A DNA stretch of 64,000 nt. Origin: Saccopteryx bilineata. Taxonomy: Eukaryota > Chordata > Mammalia > Chiroptera > Emballonuridae. Of the stretch, positions 24,541-35,983 are shown piece after piece; position 1 is the stretch's first letter, and the number at the start of each line of letters is the position of its first letter. Below the pieces are notes generated by a model. The model was not told the DNA's origin and searched no databases. It was given only the letters and a program-made list of their open reading frames with translations. The position numbers and the translations under genes were made by a program. The stretch lies in NCBI RefSeq assembly GCF_036850765.1, contig NC_089492.1:162624296-162688295 (forward strand), written 5' to 3'.

Positions 24541-26110
24541 GAATTACCTAAGCTTTTAAAAATACTTAATCCACAGCAGTAATTACAATAAATATAAATG
24601 GATTAAATACTCCAGTTAAAAGATAAAGATCATCAGACTCAATCTAAAACTAAAACCCACTACATGCTATTTATAAGAGGAACATTTTAAATATAAAATA
24701 GAGAAAAGTTGAGAGTAAAAAAGTCAAACAAAGGACATATTTTAAACACCAACTAAAAGAACCCTAGTATAGATATACTAATATCAAAGTAAACCTTAAG
24801 AAGCATTACTAAGTAGATATTTCTTAATAATGAGTAATAAAAATAAACTTAAGAGTACCAAAGAACATAAAACAATTCTACTTTATATGTACCTATTAAT
24901 ATAGTCCCCATATTTACAAAGGAAATATTGTTAGAAATTAAGAATAAATATTTAAGTAATTCTATAATGATAGAAAAATATTTTAACATACCTCCTTCAG
25001 TTACAGATCAATCAAGAATCCAAAAGACAGTAGGATATAAAATATTTGAATACTACAATTAAGAAAATGATGAGCAACCAACAACTAAAGAATATTTATA
25101 AAAATGACATATAGTGAGCCATAGAACAAGTCTAAGAAAATATCAAAGGGACTGTAATTATTTATAGTCCACATTCTAAAGACAGTAGAATCAAGTCAAA
25201 AATTAATACAAAAAGATAACTAGAAAATTGCTATGCTTAGAAATTAAAATAACCTTCAGGACAATAAGAAACTAGGGGCTACGGAAAAGAAATCCCAATA
25301 AAAATGTTTAAATTATTTAAACTAAATGCTAATATCATGTGTCAAGACTTCTTGGATGCAGTTAAAAGTTGTACTCAAAACAAAATTTATGTCCTTAAGA
25401 AAAAAAGGACATTATCCATCTTAAAAAATTAGAAAACAATGGTAAATTAAACCTAAAAAGGAGAAGAAATGAGATATTAAAGGAATTAACTAACTAGAAA
25501 TATAAATATACAAAAAGAAATATTAACAATTCTGAAAGTGTTTTAAAAACTAAAAAAAAAATGAATAAAATTAAAACTTCTTTAAAAACTAGTCAAGAAA
25601 TACAAGACAGGAAACAAAGATCACCTATAGTAAGAAATTTATGTATTACAGCAATACTGTGCAAATTAAAAATGTATTAAGAACATATCAGGAACCACTT
25701 TATGTCAATAAATTTTAAAATGTAGGTTTAATAGATATTTATAGAACAAAACTTAATAAAACAGACACAAGAAAATCTGACAGTCATATATATATATATA
25801 TTAAATTAAATAATCTATACTAATAAAACTATCCAGTAAAAACACTCCAGACTAATGTGATTTCAGCAATGAATTCTTCTCATATTTAAGCCAAAAATAA
25901 CATCAATCTTACATAAGCCCTTCCAAACAAAATAGAAAAATAAAAAATGATTATAAACAGTTTTACAAAGCCAGAAAACTGCAATAGCAGAGCCTAGCAA
26001 GAACCTTAAAAGTTATTAAACTTATAGGCCAGTCTCACTATAAACATAATTTTTTTTAAAAAAAAATCTTATAATTTAAATATAATTATATATACCACAG
26101 AGTAATAATA
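24541..26110 (+). repeat. Ancient L1, left arm (ORF2)
   Basis: Strongly decayed L1 ORF2 on the plus strand: 'aataaatataaatggattaa' and 'taaaacccactacatgct' correspond to the endonuclease region, and later wording near 26020-26060 ('cttataggccagtctcac') to the start of the reverse transcriptase. The element resumes at 35984. Frames are destroyed. Confidence 0.6.
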
Positions 26111-26200
26111 TTATATTTCCCTATGTATTAGATGCACCTTAATTTGGGGGCACAAAATTTGAAAAAAAAATGTATTACATAAAGTTATTGAACTCAAGTT

Positions 26201-26308
26201 TTATTCATCATAAAATTTATATAACTCCTCATCTCTGTCAAAACTCCCATCCATTAGCTTGTCCTCATCTGTGTCCGATGACAAATCATTGTCTTCAACA
26301 ATGAGCAC
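26201..26308 (-). pseudogene. Transposase C-terminal tail remnant
   Basis: On the minus strand one frame of about 35 codons runs into a TAA at 26201-26203. It is very acidic: it contains EDNDLSSDTDEDKLMDGSF and ends ELYKFYDE. The stop overlaps an AATAAA-type polyadenylation signal. It lies inside the TA-flanked element, so it most likely is the last part of the parental transposase kept in a non-autonomous copy. Acidic tails with D/E-rich ends occur in pogo/Tigger-type transposases; the exact family is not proven. The catalytic region is absent, so it cannot be functional. Confidence 0.5.
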
Positions 26309-26358
26309 AAAAACAAGTGTGAAAAACTGGAAAATATAAGTTAAAACACCTACAATCA

Positions 26359-28872
26359 GGTAATGTCAGAGAAATGGCACCGTGAGGAGCGCTCCCAATA
26401 CCTCTTTCCAAAATTTCAACAAGTTCTACAACCAAAGACAGAAAAATCTATCCCTGGAGCATCTGGAAGTCCCACACACTGAACAAGAAGGTATGATTGG
26501 GCAAAAAGTTGGCTAAATATATAATATATAACCCTGAAGAAAATAAGATGGAGAACGGAATACTCCGCCTTCCTCACTAACCTGAGCAAGGGCTGCTTTC
26601 ACTTGGAACTGAGAGATAGTGGGGGCTGGTGGCGTGGAAAGAGCCAGGCTGGGGCACAGACATTCAAGCCGAGAAAAGAGTGCCCATGGCAACTCAGCCC
26701 ATGCAAGCTAAAGCTGGCACCAGACCCCAGCAAAGGTGGGCAAGTGGCAGCCACCATTACCCCCGATATCCTGGTCAGCGAGCATGGACAGTGTGTGAGG
26801 GGTCCCTCCTAGTGCCCTGGGAATGAGTGCCCATGTTCCTGGACAGAGGGGCAGGGTCAGAGGCTTCTGCATGGGCTGCGACCAGAGTCTCGGTGTGATC
26901 CCTGCTCCCCCAGCAACAGCGAATGGGGAGTGCGCAAAAACGCACTTCTTCTGGTGGGCAGGGCGCCTCACCCAGCCATTCAGGCTAAAATCCTGAGAAA
27001 AAAAATACAGAAGCACTAGGGGGAGGGACACACAGGCAGCTTGCAGACTGTCTCTGGAGCAGATCTGTGTATCCAATCGCTGAAATTAGCTTAACCCACA
27101 GTCTGCTCACTGCCCAACTGGCTTACGCAGCTCTAGTTGACAAAGTCTCTCTCAGATCAGTGATCTAAGACAAGAGACATGATATTTTTTAGTGCCACTT
27201 GCTCTGCACGTAGGGGTGGGGGCAATTTCCTGTCAGCCAATACAGGGTGAAAAACACATTCTTATGGAACAAACCTCAGAGAACACTGCAGAAGTTAGAC
27301 AGGCTAGGCTGTAGGGTTTTTAACAAGAAAGAAGCCTGCAGAAAGCAATATCACAGAACACTAAGGCAAATTTAACTAGATATACCTGGGGAACTGAACA
27401 GAAGTCAACACGCCCCCTGTACCTGCTTAAGCTGGTGGCTCTGATCGGCAGAGCTTTCATACTTAGGGCTGTGCACTAAAAAGAGGGACTTGGCAGCTTT
27501 TAAGACCTCCTGTTCTGCAGGAAGCAACTAGGGCATCATCTTCCCAGCCAATACAGGTTACAAAGTGCAAAAAGCCTGGGGACAGTGGTCCCACAGAGTG
27601 CTGAGGCATACTGGACATGCCTGGAGGCTCATAGAAAGACACCTTGAGAGCAATTGGCTCCCAGCCCTGCCTGATAACACTGGCGGCTCTGACTGACAGA
27701 GCCTTACCCAGAGCCCTGTGCTGAGTGGGAATAGAGTTGGGATCTGCCAGCTCTTTGAGCCTCTTAATCTCCAGGCAGTGGCAGCAGCAACCTCATAGGT
27801 GGCTCATCAGGCTGCTAATTCAGGAAGGAGAGACTAGGAGAGAGGCTCAGGGAAAACAGATTCTCCCATTGTTGGAGCCTGCAAATGCCTACAAGCCCTG
27901 ACTACCAATGAGACTGAGGCCTAGTATATGACATCGCCATAGAGACACATCAACTGCAAATCTCTACCTAACCGTCCCACAGGGGCAGACCCTGGGGTAC
28001 AGAGCCACTGACCAGGAAGAGGGAGAGAAAAGAAAGAGGAAGAAGAGAACCTCTCAAAATAAAAAAAAAAAATCCACAGTCTTTAACATTCTTTATAACT
28101 TTTTCTACTTTTTTTGTTTCTTTCATCTTCTTATCTTTTTTTTTATTCTTCTGCCTTGGTCCTTTTATTCTCCTCTCTTCTTATTATTTTCTCTTCATCT
28201 TGAACTACATTACCCATAAGTGTTACATTTCTATTTTTTTTCTTTCTCTATGAGCATTACACTCCAAAACCTTTAACTCTCTCCTTTTTTTTTCTTTTTT
28301 CTTTTTCCCCTTTTTCTTTTTTCTCCCTCTCTCATAGTTTCTTCTTTTATCCTTTACTTTTTCTCTCATTCAATCTTCACTCACTAACACATTATTTTAA
28401 TTTGGATTCAAGTTTTTCCTTTGTGGCATTTTGTGTGCTTTTTACTTCACTTTTTAACTCATTAGCATTCTCCCCTGCCCCAGCTATCCATTTTATGTAG
28501 TTTATGTTCCACTTAATACAATACTATTTTTTTCTTTTTCTTCTTTGCTTCTTATCCATTTCACTATATCTCTCAGATGACCATCATTTACAAGCAAATT
28601 ATTTTATTCTTGATCAAATTTTTTTCCTTTTTTGCATTTTGTGGGTTTCTACCTCCTTTTTGCCCCTTTATCACTTCTCCCCAACTCAGGCCCTCTGTTA
28701 TAGGTAGTTTTTTTCCATTTAGTACAATATAATTCTCAGTTTTTCGCAGTCTTTTCTCAGAGAAGGAAAGGAAAAAAGGAAAAAAAAGAAATAATTTTAA
28801 TTATTTTTTATTCTCTATTTTTTTACTTTTTATTATTTATTAATTCTCATTAATGCTATTAATAAAACCATG
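26359..28872 (+). promoter_or_regulatory. L1 5' UTR with internal promoter region
   Basis: The region starts 'gagaaatggcaccgtgagg' and is GC-richer than its surroundings until about 28020, then changes to a T/C-rich tract (28080-28800) before ORF1. Imperfectly repeated words, such as 'cagccaatacagg' at 27234 and 27545 and 'ctggtggctctgat'/'ctggcggctctgac' at 27432 and 27680, suggest degenerate units of roughly 250-310 bases. L1 5' UTRs hold an internal pol II promoter; no specific factor site is claimed here. Confidence 0.55.
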
Positions 28873-29920
28873 CTCAGATGCTGTTAAGGAAAAGGAAATT
28901 GAATATCATGAATACAAAAGACAGAGATGTAGCACAGATAGATAAGGAAAAATCTATAGAAAAAATATTTAATAGATTGGAAACCTTAGAGTTACATGAC
29001 AGAGAATTTAAAATAGAAACCATAAAAATACTCAGAGATATACAAGAAGACACAAAAAGGCAATTTAGGGAGCTCAAAAAACAACTCAATGAAAACAAAG
29101 AATATACTACCAAGGAAATTGAAACTATGAAAACAAATCAAACAGAGATAAAAAAAAAACTCAACTCATGAACTGAAAAAGGAGGTAACAGGCTTAGCTA
29201 ATAAAACAGGCCAGATAGAAGAGAGGATTAGTGACATAGAAGACAGGCAACTTGAGGCACAATAGAGAGAAGAAGAGATAGACTCAAAAATTTAAAAAAA
29301 ATGAGAAAGCCCTACAGGAACTGTTTGACTCCATCAAAAAGACTAACATAAGAATAATAGGTATATCAGAAGAAGAAGAGAGAGAGAATGAAATGGAGAA
29401 CATATTCAAACAAAAAATAGACGAGAACTTCCCAAGCTTATGAAAAGAACTAAAGCCTTGAATTCAAGAAGCAAACAGAAGACCAAGTTATCTTAACCCC
29501 AACAAACCTACTCCAAGGCACAAACCAATGACAAAGAAAAAATTCTCAAGGCAGCCAGGGAAAAGAAGAATACAACATATAAAGGAAGGCCTATTAGATT
29601 ATCATCAGATTTCTCAGCAGAAACTCTACAAGCTAAAAGAGAATAGACCCTAATATATAAAGTTCTGAAAGAGAGGAACTCTCAGCCAAGAATACTATAC
29701 CCACCAAAGCTATCTTTCAAATACAAAGGAGTAATAAAAACATTCACAGATACAGAAATGATGAGTGAATTTATCATCAGAAAACCCCCACTCCAGGAAA
29801 TGCTAAAGAGGGTTTTCCAAGCAGATCCAAAGAACAAAACAAAACAAAACCACAAGTAAAAGCTCCACCAAGAACACAATAAAACCAAATTTAAACTGTG
29901 ACATCAAAAAACAAAAGGGA
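28873..29920 (+). pseudogene. L1 ORF1 (RNA-binding protein), broken
   Basis: The first open part (28878-29171, 97 codons) is highly charged and predicted coiled coil (EIETMKTNQTEIKKKL and similar heptads), as in the N-terminal half of L1 ORF1p. After a stop, frames continue with 'QIEERISDIEDRQ' and 'NIRIIGISEEEERENEMEN', the start of the RNA-recognition domain, then decayed C-terminal segments to about 29920. Intact ORF1p forms trimers that coat L1 RNA. Here several stops and a frameshift near 29165 rule out a full protein. Codon use is very A-rich, as usual for L1. Confidence 0.7.
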
Positions 29921-30931
29921 GAGGATGAAGATTAACAGTAGCAAAGGACAATGGAGTACAGAAGCACTCATAAGATACTGTACTACAATAAACATGGTAG
30001 ATACCTTTTTCATTACTTAATGGTAACAACCCCTGAAAAAATTCCACAGAATCACATGACATAAAAAAGGTAGAAACACAGGAAAGAAGTATGGATTACA
30101 ACCAAACAAAAACAAATGATAGAAAAACAAAAGAGAAGAATCAAATAAGATATAAAACTAACAGAAAGCAATATATAAAATGGCAATAAGGAATCCTCAA
30201 GTGTCAATAATTATACTAAATATAAATGGATTAAACTCACCAATAAAAAGACACATAGTAGCAGAATGGATTAAAAAAGAAAATCCAACTGTATGCTGTA
30301 TGCTGCCTACAAGAAACACGTCTAAGCAACAAGAATAGAAACAAATTCAAAGTGAAAGGCTGGAAAAAATATTCCAAGCAAATAACATCCAAAAAAAAAG
30401 CAGGTGTAGCAATATTCATATCTAACAATGCTGACTACAAGACAGCAAAAGTAATCAGATAAAAAAATGGTCATTTCATAATGATTAAGAAGACATTGAT
30501 TAAGAAGACATAACACTTCTTAATATATATGCACCAAACCAAGGAGCACCAAAATATATAAGACAGCTACTAACTGACCTAAAAACAAAAACTTACAAAA
30601 ATACAATTATACTTGGAGACCTCAATATGCTGCTGATGTCTCTAGATCATTCATCAAAACAGAAAATCAATAAAGAAATATTGCCTGTAAACAAAACACT
30701 AGAGCAATTGGATATGATAGACATCTACAGGACATTTCATCTGAAAGTGACAGAGTATACATTTTTCTCTAGTGTACTTGGAACATTCTCAAGAATTGAC
30801 CATATGTTGGGCCACAAAAATACCATCAGCAAATTCAGAAAAATTGAAATTATACCAAGCATATTTTCTAATCATAAAGCCTTAAAACTATAATTCAACA
30901 GCAAAAAAGAGTTTTAAAAAAAACCCCACAA

Positions 30932-31324
30932 GGCCCTGGCCGGTTGGCTCAGCGGTAGAGCGTCGGCCTGGCGTGCGGGGGACCCGGGTTCGATTCCCGG
31001 CCAGGGCATATAGGAGAAGCACCCATTTGCTTCTCCACCCCCTCCCCTCCTTCCTCTCTGTCTCTCTCTTCCCCTCCCGCAGCCAAGGCTCCATTGGAGC
31101 AAAGATGGCCCAGCGCTGGGGATGGCTCCTTGGCCTCTGCCCCAGGCGCTAGAGTGGCTCTGGTCACGGCAGAGTGACGCCCTGGAGGGGCAGAGCATCG
31201 TCCCCTGGTGGGCAGAGCATCACCCCTGGTGGGCGTGCCAGGTGGATCCCGGTCAGGCGCATGCGGGAGTCTGTCTGTTTCTCCCCGTTTCCAGCTTCAG
31301 AAAAATACAAAAAAAAAAATGGAA
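30932..31324 (+). mobile_element. SINE type A in L1 ORF2
   Basis: A complete copy with intact A and B boxes (tggctcagcgg, ggttcgattcc) and 'cggccagggcata'. The A-rich TSD 'aaaaaaaaccccacaa' lies at 30916-30931 and 31325-31340. The body carries an extra copy of the 'gtgggcagagcatc' words. It splits the endonuclease-RT linker of the L1. Confidence 0.9.
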
Positions 31325-32498
31325 AAAAAAAACCCCACAAAAATGTGGAAACTAAACAACATAATTTTAAAAAATAAGTGGGTCAAAGAAGAAATAAGCG
31401 CAGAGATCAAAAGATATATACTGACAAATGAAAATGACAATATGACATATCAGAATCTCTGGGATGTAGTAAAAGCAGTAATAAGAGGTAAGTTCATATC
31501 ACCTCAGGCCTATATGAACAAACAAGAGAGAACCCAAGTAAACCACTTAACTTCACACCTTAAGGAACTACAAAATGAAGAACAAACTCAACCTAAAACC
31601 AGCCGAAGAAAGGAAAGAATAAAAATCAGAGCAGAAATAAATGAAATAGAGAAAAAAAACTATAGAAAAAATTACCCAAACAAGGAGTTGGTTCTTTGAA
31701 AAGATCAACAAAATTGACAAACCCTGGGCAAGACTAACCAAGAAAAAAAGAGAAAGGACTCATATAAACAAAATCCAAAATGAAAGAGGAGAAATCACCA
31801 CAGATATTAAAGATATACAAAGAATTATTGTAGAATACTATGAAAAACTATACGCCACCAAATTCAACAATCTAGAAGACATGGATAAATTCCTAGAACA
31901 ATACAACCTTCCTAGACTGAGTCATGAAGAAGCAGAAAGCCTAAACAAACTGATTATCAGGGAGGAAATAGAAACAACTATTAAAAACCTCCCCAAAAAT
32001 AAAAATCCAAATCCAGATGGCTATACTAGTGAATTCTATCAAACATTCAAAGAAGACTTGGTTCCTATTCTACTCAAAGTCTTCCAAAAAATTGAAGAAG
32101 AAGCAGTACTTCCAAACACATTTTATGAGGCCAACATAACCCTCATACCGAAACCTGGCAAGGACGGCACAAACAAAGAAAACTACAGACCAATATCTCT
32201 AATGAATACAGATGCTAAAATACTAAACAAAATACTAGCAAGTCGAATACAACAACATATTAAAAAAATAATACATCATGATCAAGTGGGATTCATCCCA
32301 GAATCTCAAGGATGGTTCAACATACGTAAAACGGTTAACATAATACACCATATCAACAAAACAAAGAACAAAAACCACATGATCTTATCAATAGATGCAG
32401 AAAAGGCATTCGATAAAATACAACACAACTTTATGTTTAAAACACTGAACAAAATGTGTATAGAAGAAAAATATCTCAACATGATGAAGGCCATATAT

Positions 32499-32771
32499 CA
32501 GCGGTTTTCAACCTGTGGGTCGTGACCCCGGTGGGGATCGAACGACCAAAACACAGGGGTCTCGTAACAGCGGTTCTCAACTTGTGGGTCACGACCCTTG
32601 CGGGGGTCGAATGACCAAAACAGAGGGGTCACCTAAAGCCATCAGAAATACATATTTTATTTTAAAATGTATTTTATAATAAATATGTATTTTCCAATGG
32701 CTTTAGGCGACCCCTGTGTTTTGGTCGTTCGACCCCCACCAGGGTTGCGACCCACAGGTTGAGAACCGCTG
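32499..32771. mobile_element. hAT non-autonomous element with doubled left end
   Basis: Starts 'cagcggttttcaacctgtgg' and ends 'ccacaggttgagaaccgctg', with an exact 8-base duplication 'ccatatat' (32491-32498 and 32772-32779), as expected for hAT. From 32568 to 32771 it is a near palindrome with arms of about 90 bases around an A+T centre. The first 66 bases (32499-32564) are an extra copy of the left end. It interrupts the RT region of the L1 and encodes nothing. Confidence 0.88.
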
Positions 32772-33607
32772 CCATATATGATAATCCATCAGCTAACATC
32801 ATATTAAATGGCATAAAACTGAGGGCTTTCTCCCTTAAATCAGGAATAAGACAGGGTTGTCCACTCTCTCCACTCTTATTTAATGTGGTGCTAGAAGATC
32901 TAGCCTGAGCAATCAGACAAGACAAAGAAATAAAAGGCATCCATATCAAAAAAGAAGTAAAGGTTTCACTTTTTGCAGATGATATGATCCTGTACATTGA
33001 AAACCCCAAAGACTCCACAAAAAGATTAGTAAAAACAATATACCAATATAGTAAGGTCGCAGGATACAAAATTAATATACAAAAGTCCATAGCTTTTCTA
33101 TATGCCAACAATAAAACATTAGAAAATGAACTCAAAAAAATAATCCCCTTCACTGTTGTAACAAAGAAAATAATATACCTAGGAATAAACATAACAAAGA
33201 ATGTAAAGGACCTATATAACAAAAACTATAAAGCATTGTTAAGGGAAATCAAAAAAGATACAATGAGATGGAAGAATATTCCCTGTTCTTGGATAGGAAA
33301 AATAAATATAATCAAAATGACCATATTACCTAAAGCAATATACAAATTTATTGCAATTCCCATCAAAATTCCAATGACATTTTTTAAAGAAATGGAACAA
33401 AAAATCATCAGGTTTATATGGAACTATAAAAGACCCTGAATAGCCAAAGCAATCCTAAGGAAAAAGAAAGAAGCTGGAGGCATTACAATACCTGACTTCA
33501 AATTGTATTATAAAGCCACTACAATCAAAACAGCATGGTATTGGCAGAAAAATAGACACTCAGACCAATAAAACAGAATAGAAAGTCCAGAAATAAAACC
33601 ACATATA

Positions 33608-33980
33608 GCCCAGGCTGGTTGAATCAGTGGTAGAATGTCGGCCTGGCATGCAGGAGTTTCTGGTTCGATACCCAACCAGGGCACACAGGAGAAGCACCCA
33701 TCTGCTTCTCCACCCCTCCCCCTCTTCTTCCTACCTGTCTCTCTCTTCCCCTCCCATAGCTGAGGCTCCATTGGAGCAAAGTTAGCCTGGGCACTGAGGA
33801 TGGCTCCATGGCCTCTGCCTCAGGCGCTAGAATGGCTCTGGTCGCAATGAGCAATAAATGCCCCAGATGGGCAGAGCCTTGCCCCCTGGTGGGCATGCCA
33901 GGTGGATTCCGGTCAAGTGCATGCTGGAGTCTGTCTGACTGCCTCCCATTTCCAACTTCAGAAAAATACAAAAACAAAAC
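33608..33980 (+). mobile_element. SINE type A in L1 ORF2
   Basis: Diverged head 'gcccaggctggttgaatcag' with B-box-like 'ggttcgatacc', full body and 'cagaaaaatacaaaaac' tail. Duplication 'aaaaccacatata' at 33595-33607 and 33981-33993. Point changes in the boxes suggest an older copy than the one at 30932. Confidence 0.9.
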
Positions 33981-34230
33981 AAAACCACATATATATGGTC
34001 AAATAATTTTTGATAAAGGGGCCAACAACACACAATGGAGAAAAGACAGCCTCTTCAACAAATGGTGCTGGGAAAACTGGAAAGCCACATGCAAAAGAAT
34101 GAAACTCGACTACAGTTTGTCCCCTTGTACTAAAATTAATTCAAAATGAATCAAAGACCTAAGTATAAGACCTGAAACAATAAAGTTCATAGAAGAAAAC
34201 ATAGGTACTAAACTCATGGACCTTGGTTTT

Positions 34231-34618
34231 TTTTTGTTTGTTTGTTTTGTTTTTTTGTATTTTTCTGAAGCTGGAAATGGAGAGGCAGTCAGACAGACTC
34301 CCACATGTGCCTGACCGGGATCCACCTGGCACGCCCACCAGGGGGCAATGCTCTGCCCATCTGGGGCATTGCTCTGTCATGACCAGAGCCACTCTAGTGC
34401 CTGGGACAGAGACCAAGTAGCCATCCCCAGAGCCCGGGCCATCTTTTGTTCCAATGGAGCCTTGGCTGCAGGAGGGGAAGAGAGAGACAGAGAGGAAGGA
34501 GAGGGGGAGGGGTGGAGAAGTAGATGGGCACCTCTCCTGTGTGCCCTGGCCAGGAATCAAACCCGGGACTTCTGCACACCAGGCTGACGCTCTACCATTG
34601 AGCCAACCAGCCAGGGCC
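34231..34618 (-). mobile_element. SINE type A in L1 ORF2, antisense
   Basis: Full copy in reverse complement, from a T/G run at 34231 to 'cagccagggcc' at 34618. Perfect 14-base duplication 'tggaccttggtttt' (34217-34230 and 34619-34632). Confidence 0.9.
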
Positions 34619-34719
34619 TGGACCTTGGTTTTAAAGAGCATTTTATGAATTTGACTTCAAAGGCAAGAGAAGTGAAGTCAAAGATAAATGAATGGGACCA
34701 TATCAGACTAAGAAGTTTT

Positions 34720-34860
34720 GGTCCTGTTGAAGGCACAGAGTTTGCCAATGTCAGTTTTCCTCTTTTGTCCATGTTTGTTTAGATGTTTTGTAATAAAAAG
34801 GAGAGAGATTATTTGGGATTGAAAGTAAAGAATTTTTTATTTAAAAAAAAATTTTTTTTA
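34720..34860 (+). other. Small insert in L1, possible 5'-truncated retrocopy
   Basis: About 141 bases not belonging to L1 lie between two copies of 'aagaagtttt' (34710-34719 and 34861-34870), at a point where the L1 sequence is otherwise continuous. The insert has AATAAA at 34792-34797 and an A run from 34843 to 34851 followed by a T run. This resembles the 3' end of a processed transcript copied by L1 machinery. The source is not recognised. The terminal T run is odd for a simple poly(A) tail. Confidence 0.45.
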
Positions 34861-35676
34861 AAGAAGTTTTTCACAGCAAGAGAAACTGACAAAATAAACA
34901 GATAGCCAACTAAATGGGAGATTATATTTTCAAACAGCTCAGATAAGGGCCTAATATCCAAAATATACAAAGAACTCTTAAAACTCAACTACAAACAAAC
35001 AAACAATCCAATAAAAAAATGGGAAGAGGACATGAACAGACACTTCTCCTAGGAAGAAATACAAATGGCCAACAGATATATAAAAAGATGCTCATCTTCA
35101 TTAGTTATTGGAGAAATGCAAATCAAAACTGCAATGAGATACCACCGCACATCTGTTAAATTAGCTATTATTAACAAGACAGGTAATAGCAAGTGTTGGA
35201 GAGACTGTGGAGAAAAAGCAACCTTCATCCACTGTTGGTGGGAATGTAAAGTAATACAACCATTATGGAAGAAAGTATGGTTGTTCCTCAAATAACTAAA
35301 AATAAAACTACCATATGACCCAGCAATCCCTCTACTGGGTATATATCTCCAAAACTCAAAAACATTTGTACGTAAAGACACATGCAGCCCCATGTTCATT
35401 GCAGCATTGTTCACAGTGGCCAAGACATGGAAACAACCAAAAATCCCTCAATAGATGACTGGATATAGAAGATGTGGCACATATATGCTATGAAATGGTA
35501 CTCAGCCATAAGAAATGATGACATTGGATCATTTACAACAAAATGGTTGGATCTTGATTACATTATACAAAGTGAAATAAGTAAATCAGAAAAAACTAAG
35601 AACTGCATGATTCCATACATAGGTGGGACATAAATAAAAACGAGACTAAGAGACATTTATAAGAGTGTGGTGGTTA

Positions 35677-35720
35677 CGGGGTGGGGGGAGGAGAGGGAGG
35701 GAGATGGGAAGGGGGAGGGG
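35677..35720 (+). other. G-rich polypurine tract of L1 3' UTR
   Basis: Repeated runs of three to six G ('ggggtggggggagg', 'gggaagggggagggg') within the L1 3' UTR. Equivalent tracts lie at 60336-60399 and, reversed, at 11949-11991. L1 3' UTR G tracts can form G-quadruplexes; here only the sequence pattern is seen. Confidence 0.7.
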
Positions 35721-35983
35721 CACAAAGAAAACCAGATAGAAGGTGACGGGACAATTTGACTTTGGGTGATGGGTATGCAACATAATTGAATGACAAGATA
35801 ACCTAGAGATGTTTTCTTTGAACTTATGTACCCTGATTTATTAATGTCACGCCATTAAAATTAATAAAAATTTATTAATTAAAAAAAAGAAAAAATCCTA
35901 CAAACACTGTATAAGACTCACTCAGTTTTTAGACCACACATTTTTTGAAAAAAGGTGTGTCTTACACATGGGGAAATATGGTA

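Larger units (their letters stand above)
30180..35300 (+). pseudogene. L1 ORF2 (endonuclease/reverse transcriptase), broken
   Basis: The frame pieces follow ORF2 order. An endonuclease part at 30190-30895 contains ILNINGLNSPIKRH, ILGDLNM and FSRIDHMLGHK. The reverse transcriptase at 31881-33440 contains [44 protein letters not shown] and the catalytic FADDMILYI. The C-terminal part at 35065-35295 has the CWRDCGEKATFIHCWWEC knuckle-like motif. Interruptions are SINEs, a hAT element, an insert at 34720 and several point stops (for example at about 32908 and 33437). ORF2p normally nicks target DNA and copies RNA there. This copy cannot make it whole. Confidence 0.75.
26359..35896 (+). mobile_element. 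Near full-length L1, disrupted by later insertions
   Basis: The unit includes a long 5' UTR (26359-28872), ORF1 remnants (28873-29920), ORF2 remnants (30180-35300) and a 3' UTR with a G-rich tract (35677-35720), ending in an A-rich tail. Imperfect duplications 'cctacaatca' (26349-26358) and 'cctacaaaca' (35897-35906) flank it. Removing the SINEs at 30932, 33608 and 34231, the hAT element at 32499 and the insert at 34720 leaves roughly 8 kb. It is inactive: both ORFs contain stops and frameshifts in addition to the insertions. Confidence 0.8.
26111..35981. mobile_element. TA-flanked DNA transposon, split by L1
   Basis: The left end 'ttatatttccctatgtatta' with 'gatgcacctt' at 26111-26140 pairs with the right end 'aaggtgtgtc' and 'ttacacatggggaaatatgg' finishing at 35981, making inverted repeats of about 30 bases with a few mismatches. 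TA dinucleotides lie just outside both ends (26109-26110 and 35982-35983). Without the L1 at 26359-35896 the element is about 310 bases. TA duplication and an acidic transposase tail (26201-26308) suggest Tc1/mariner-pogo type; this is inference. Confidence 0.65.
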
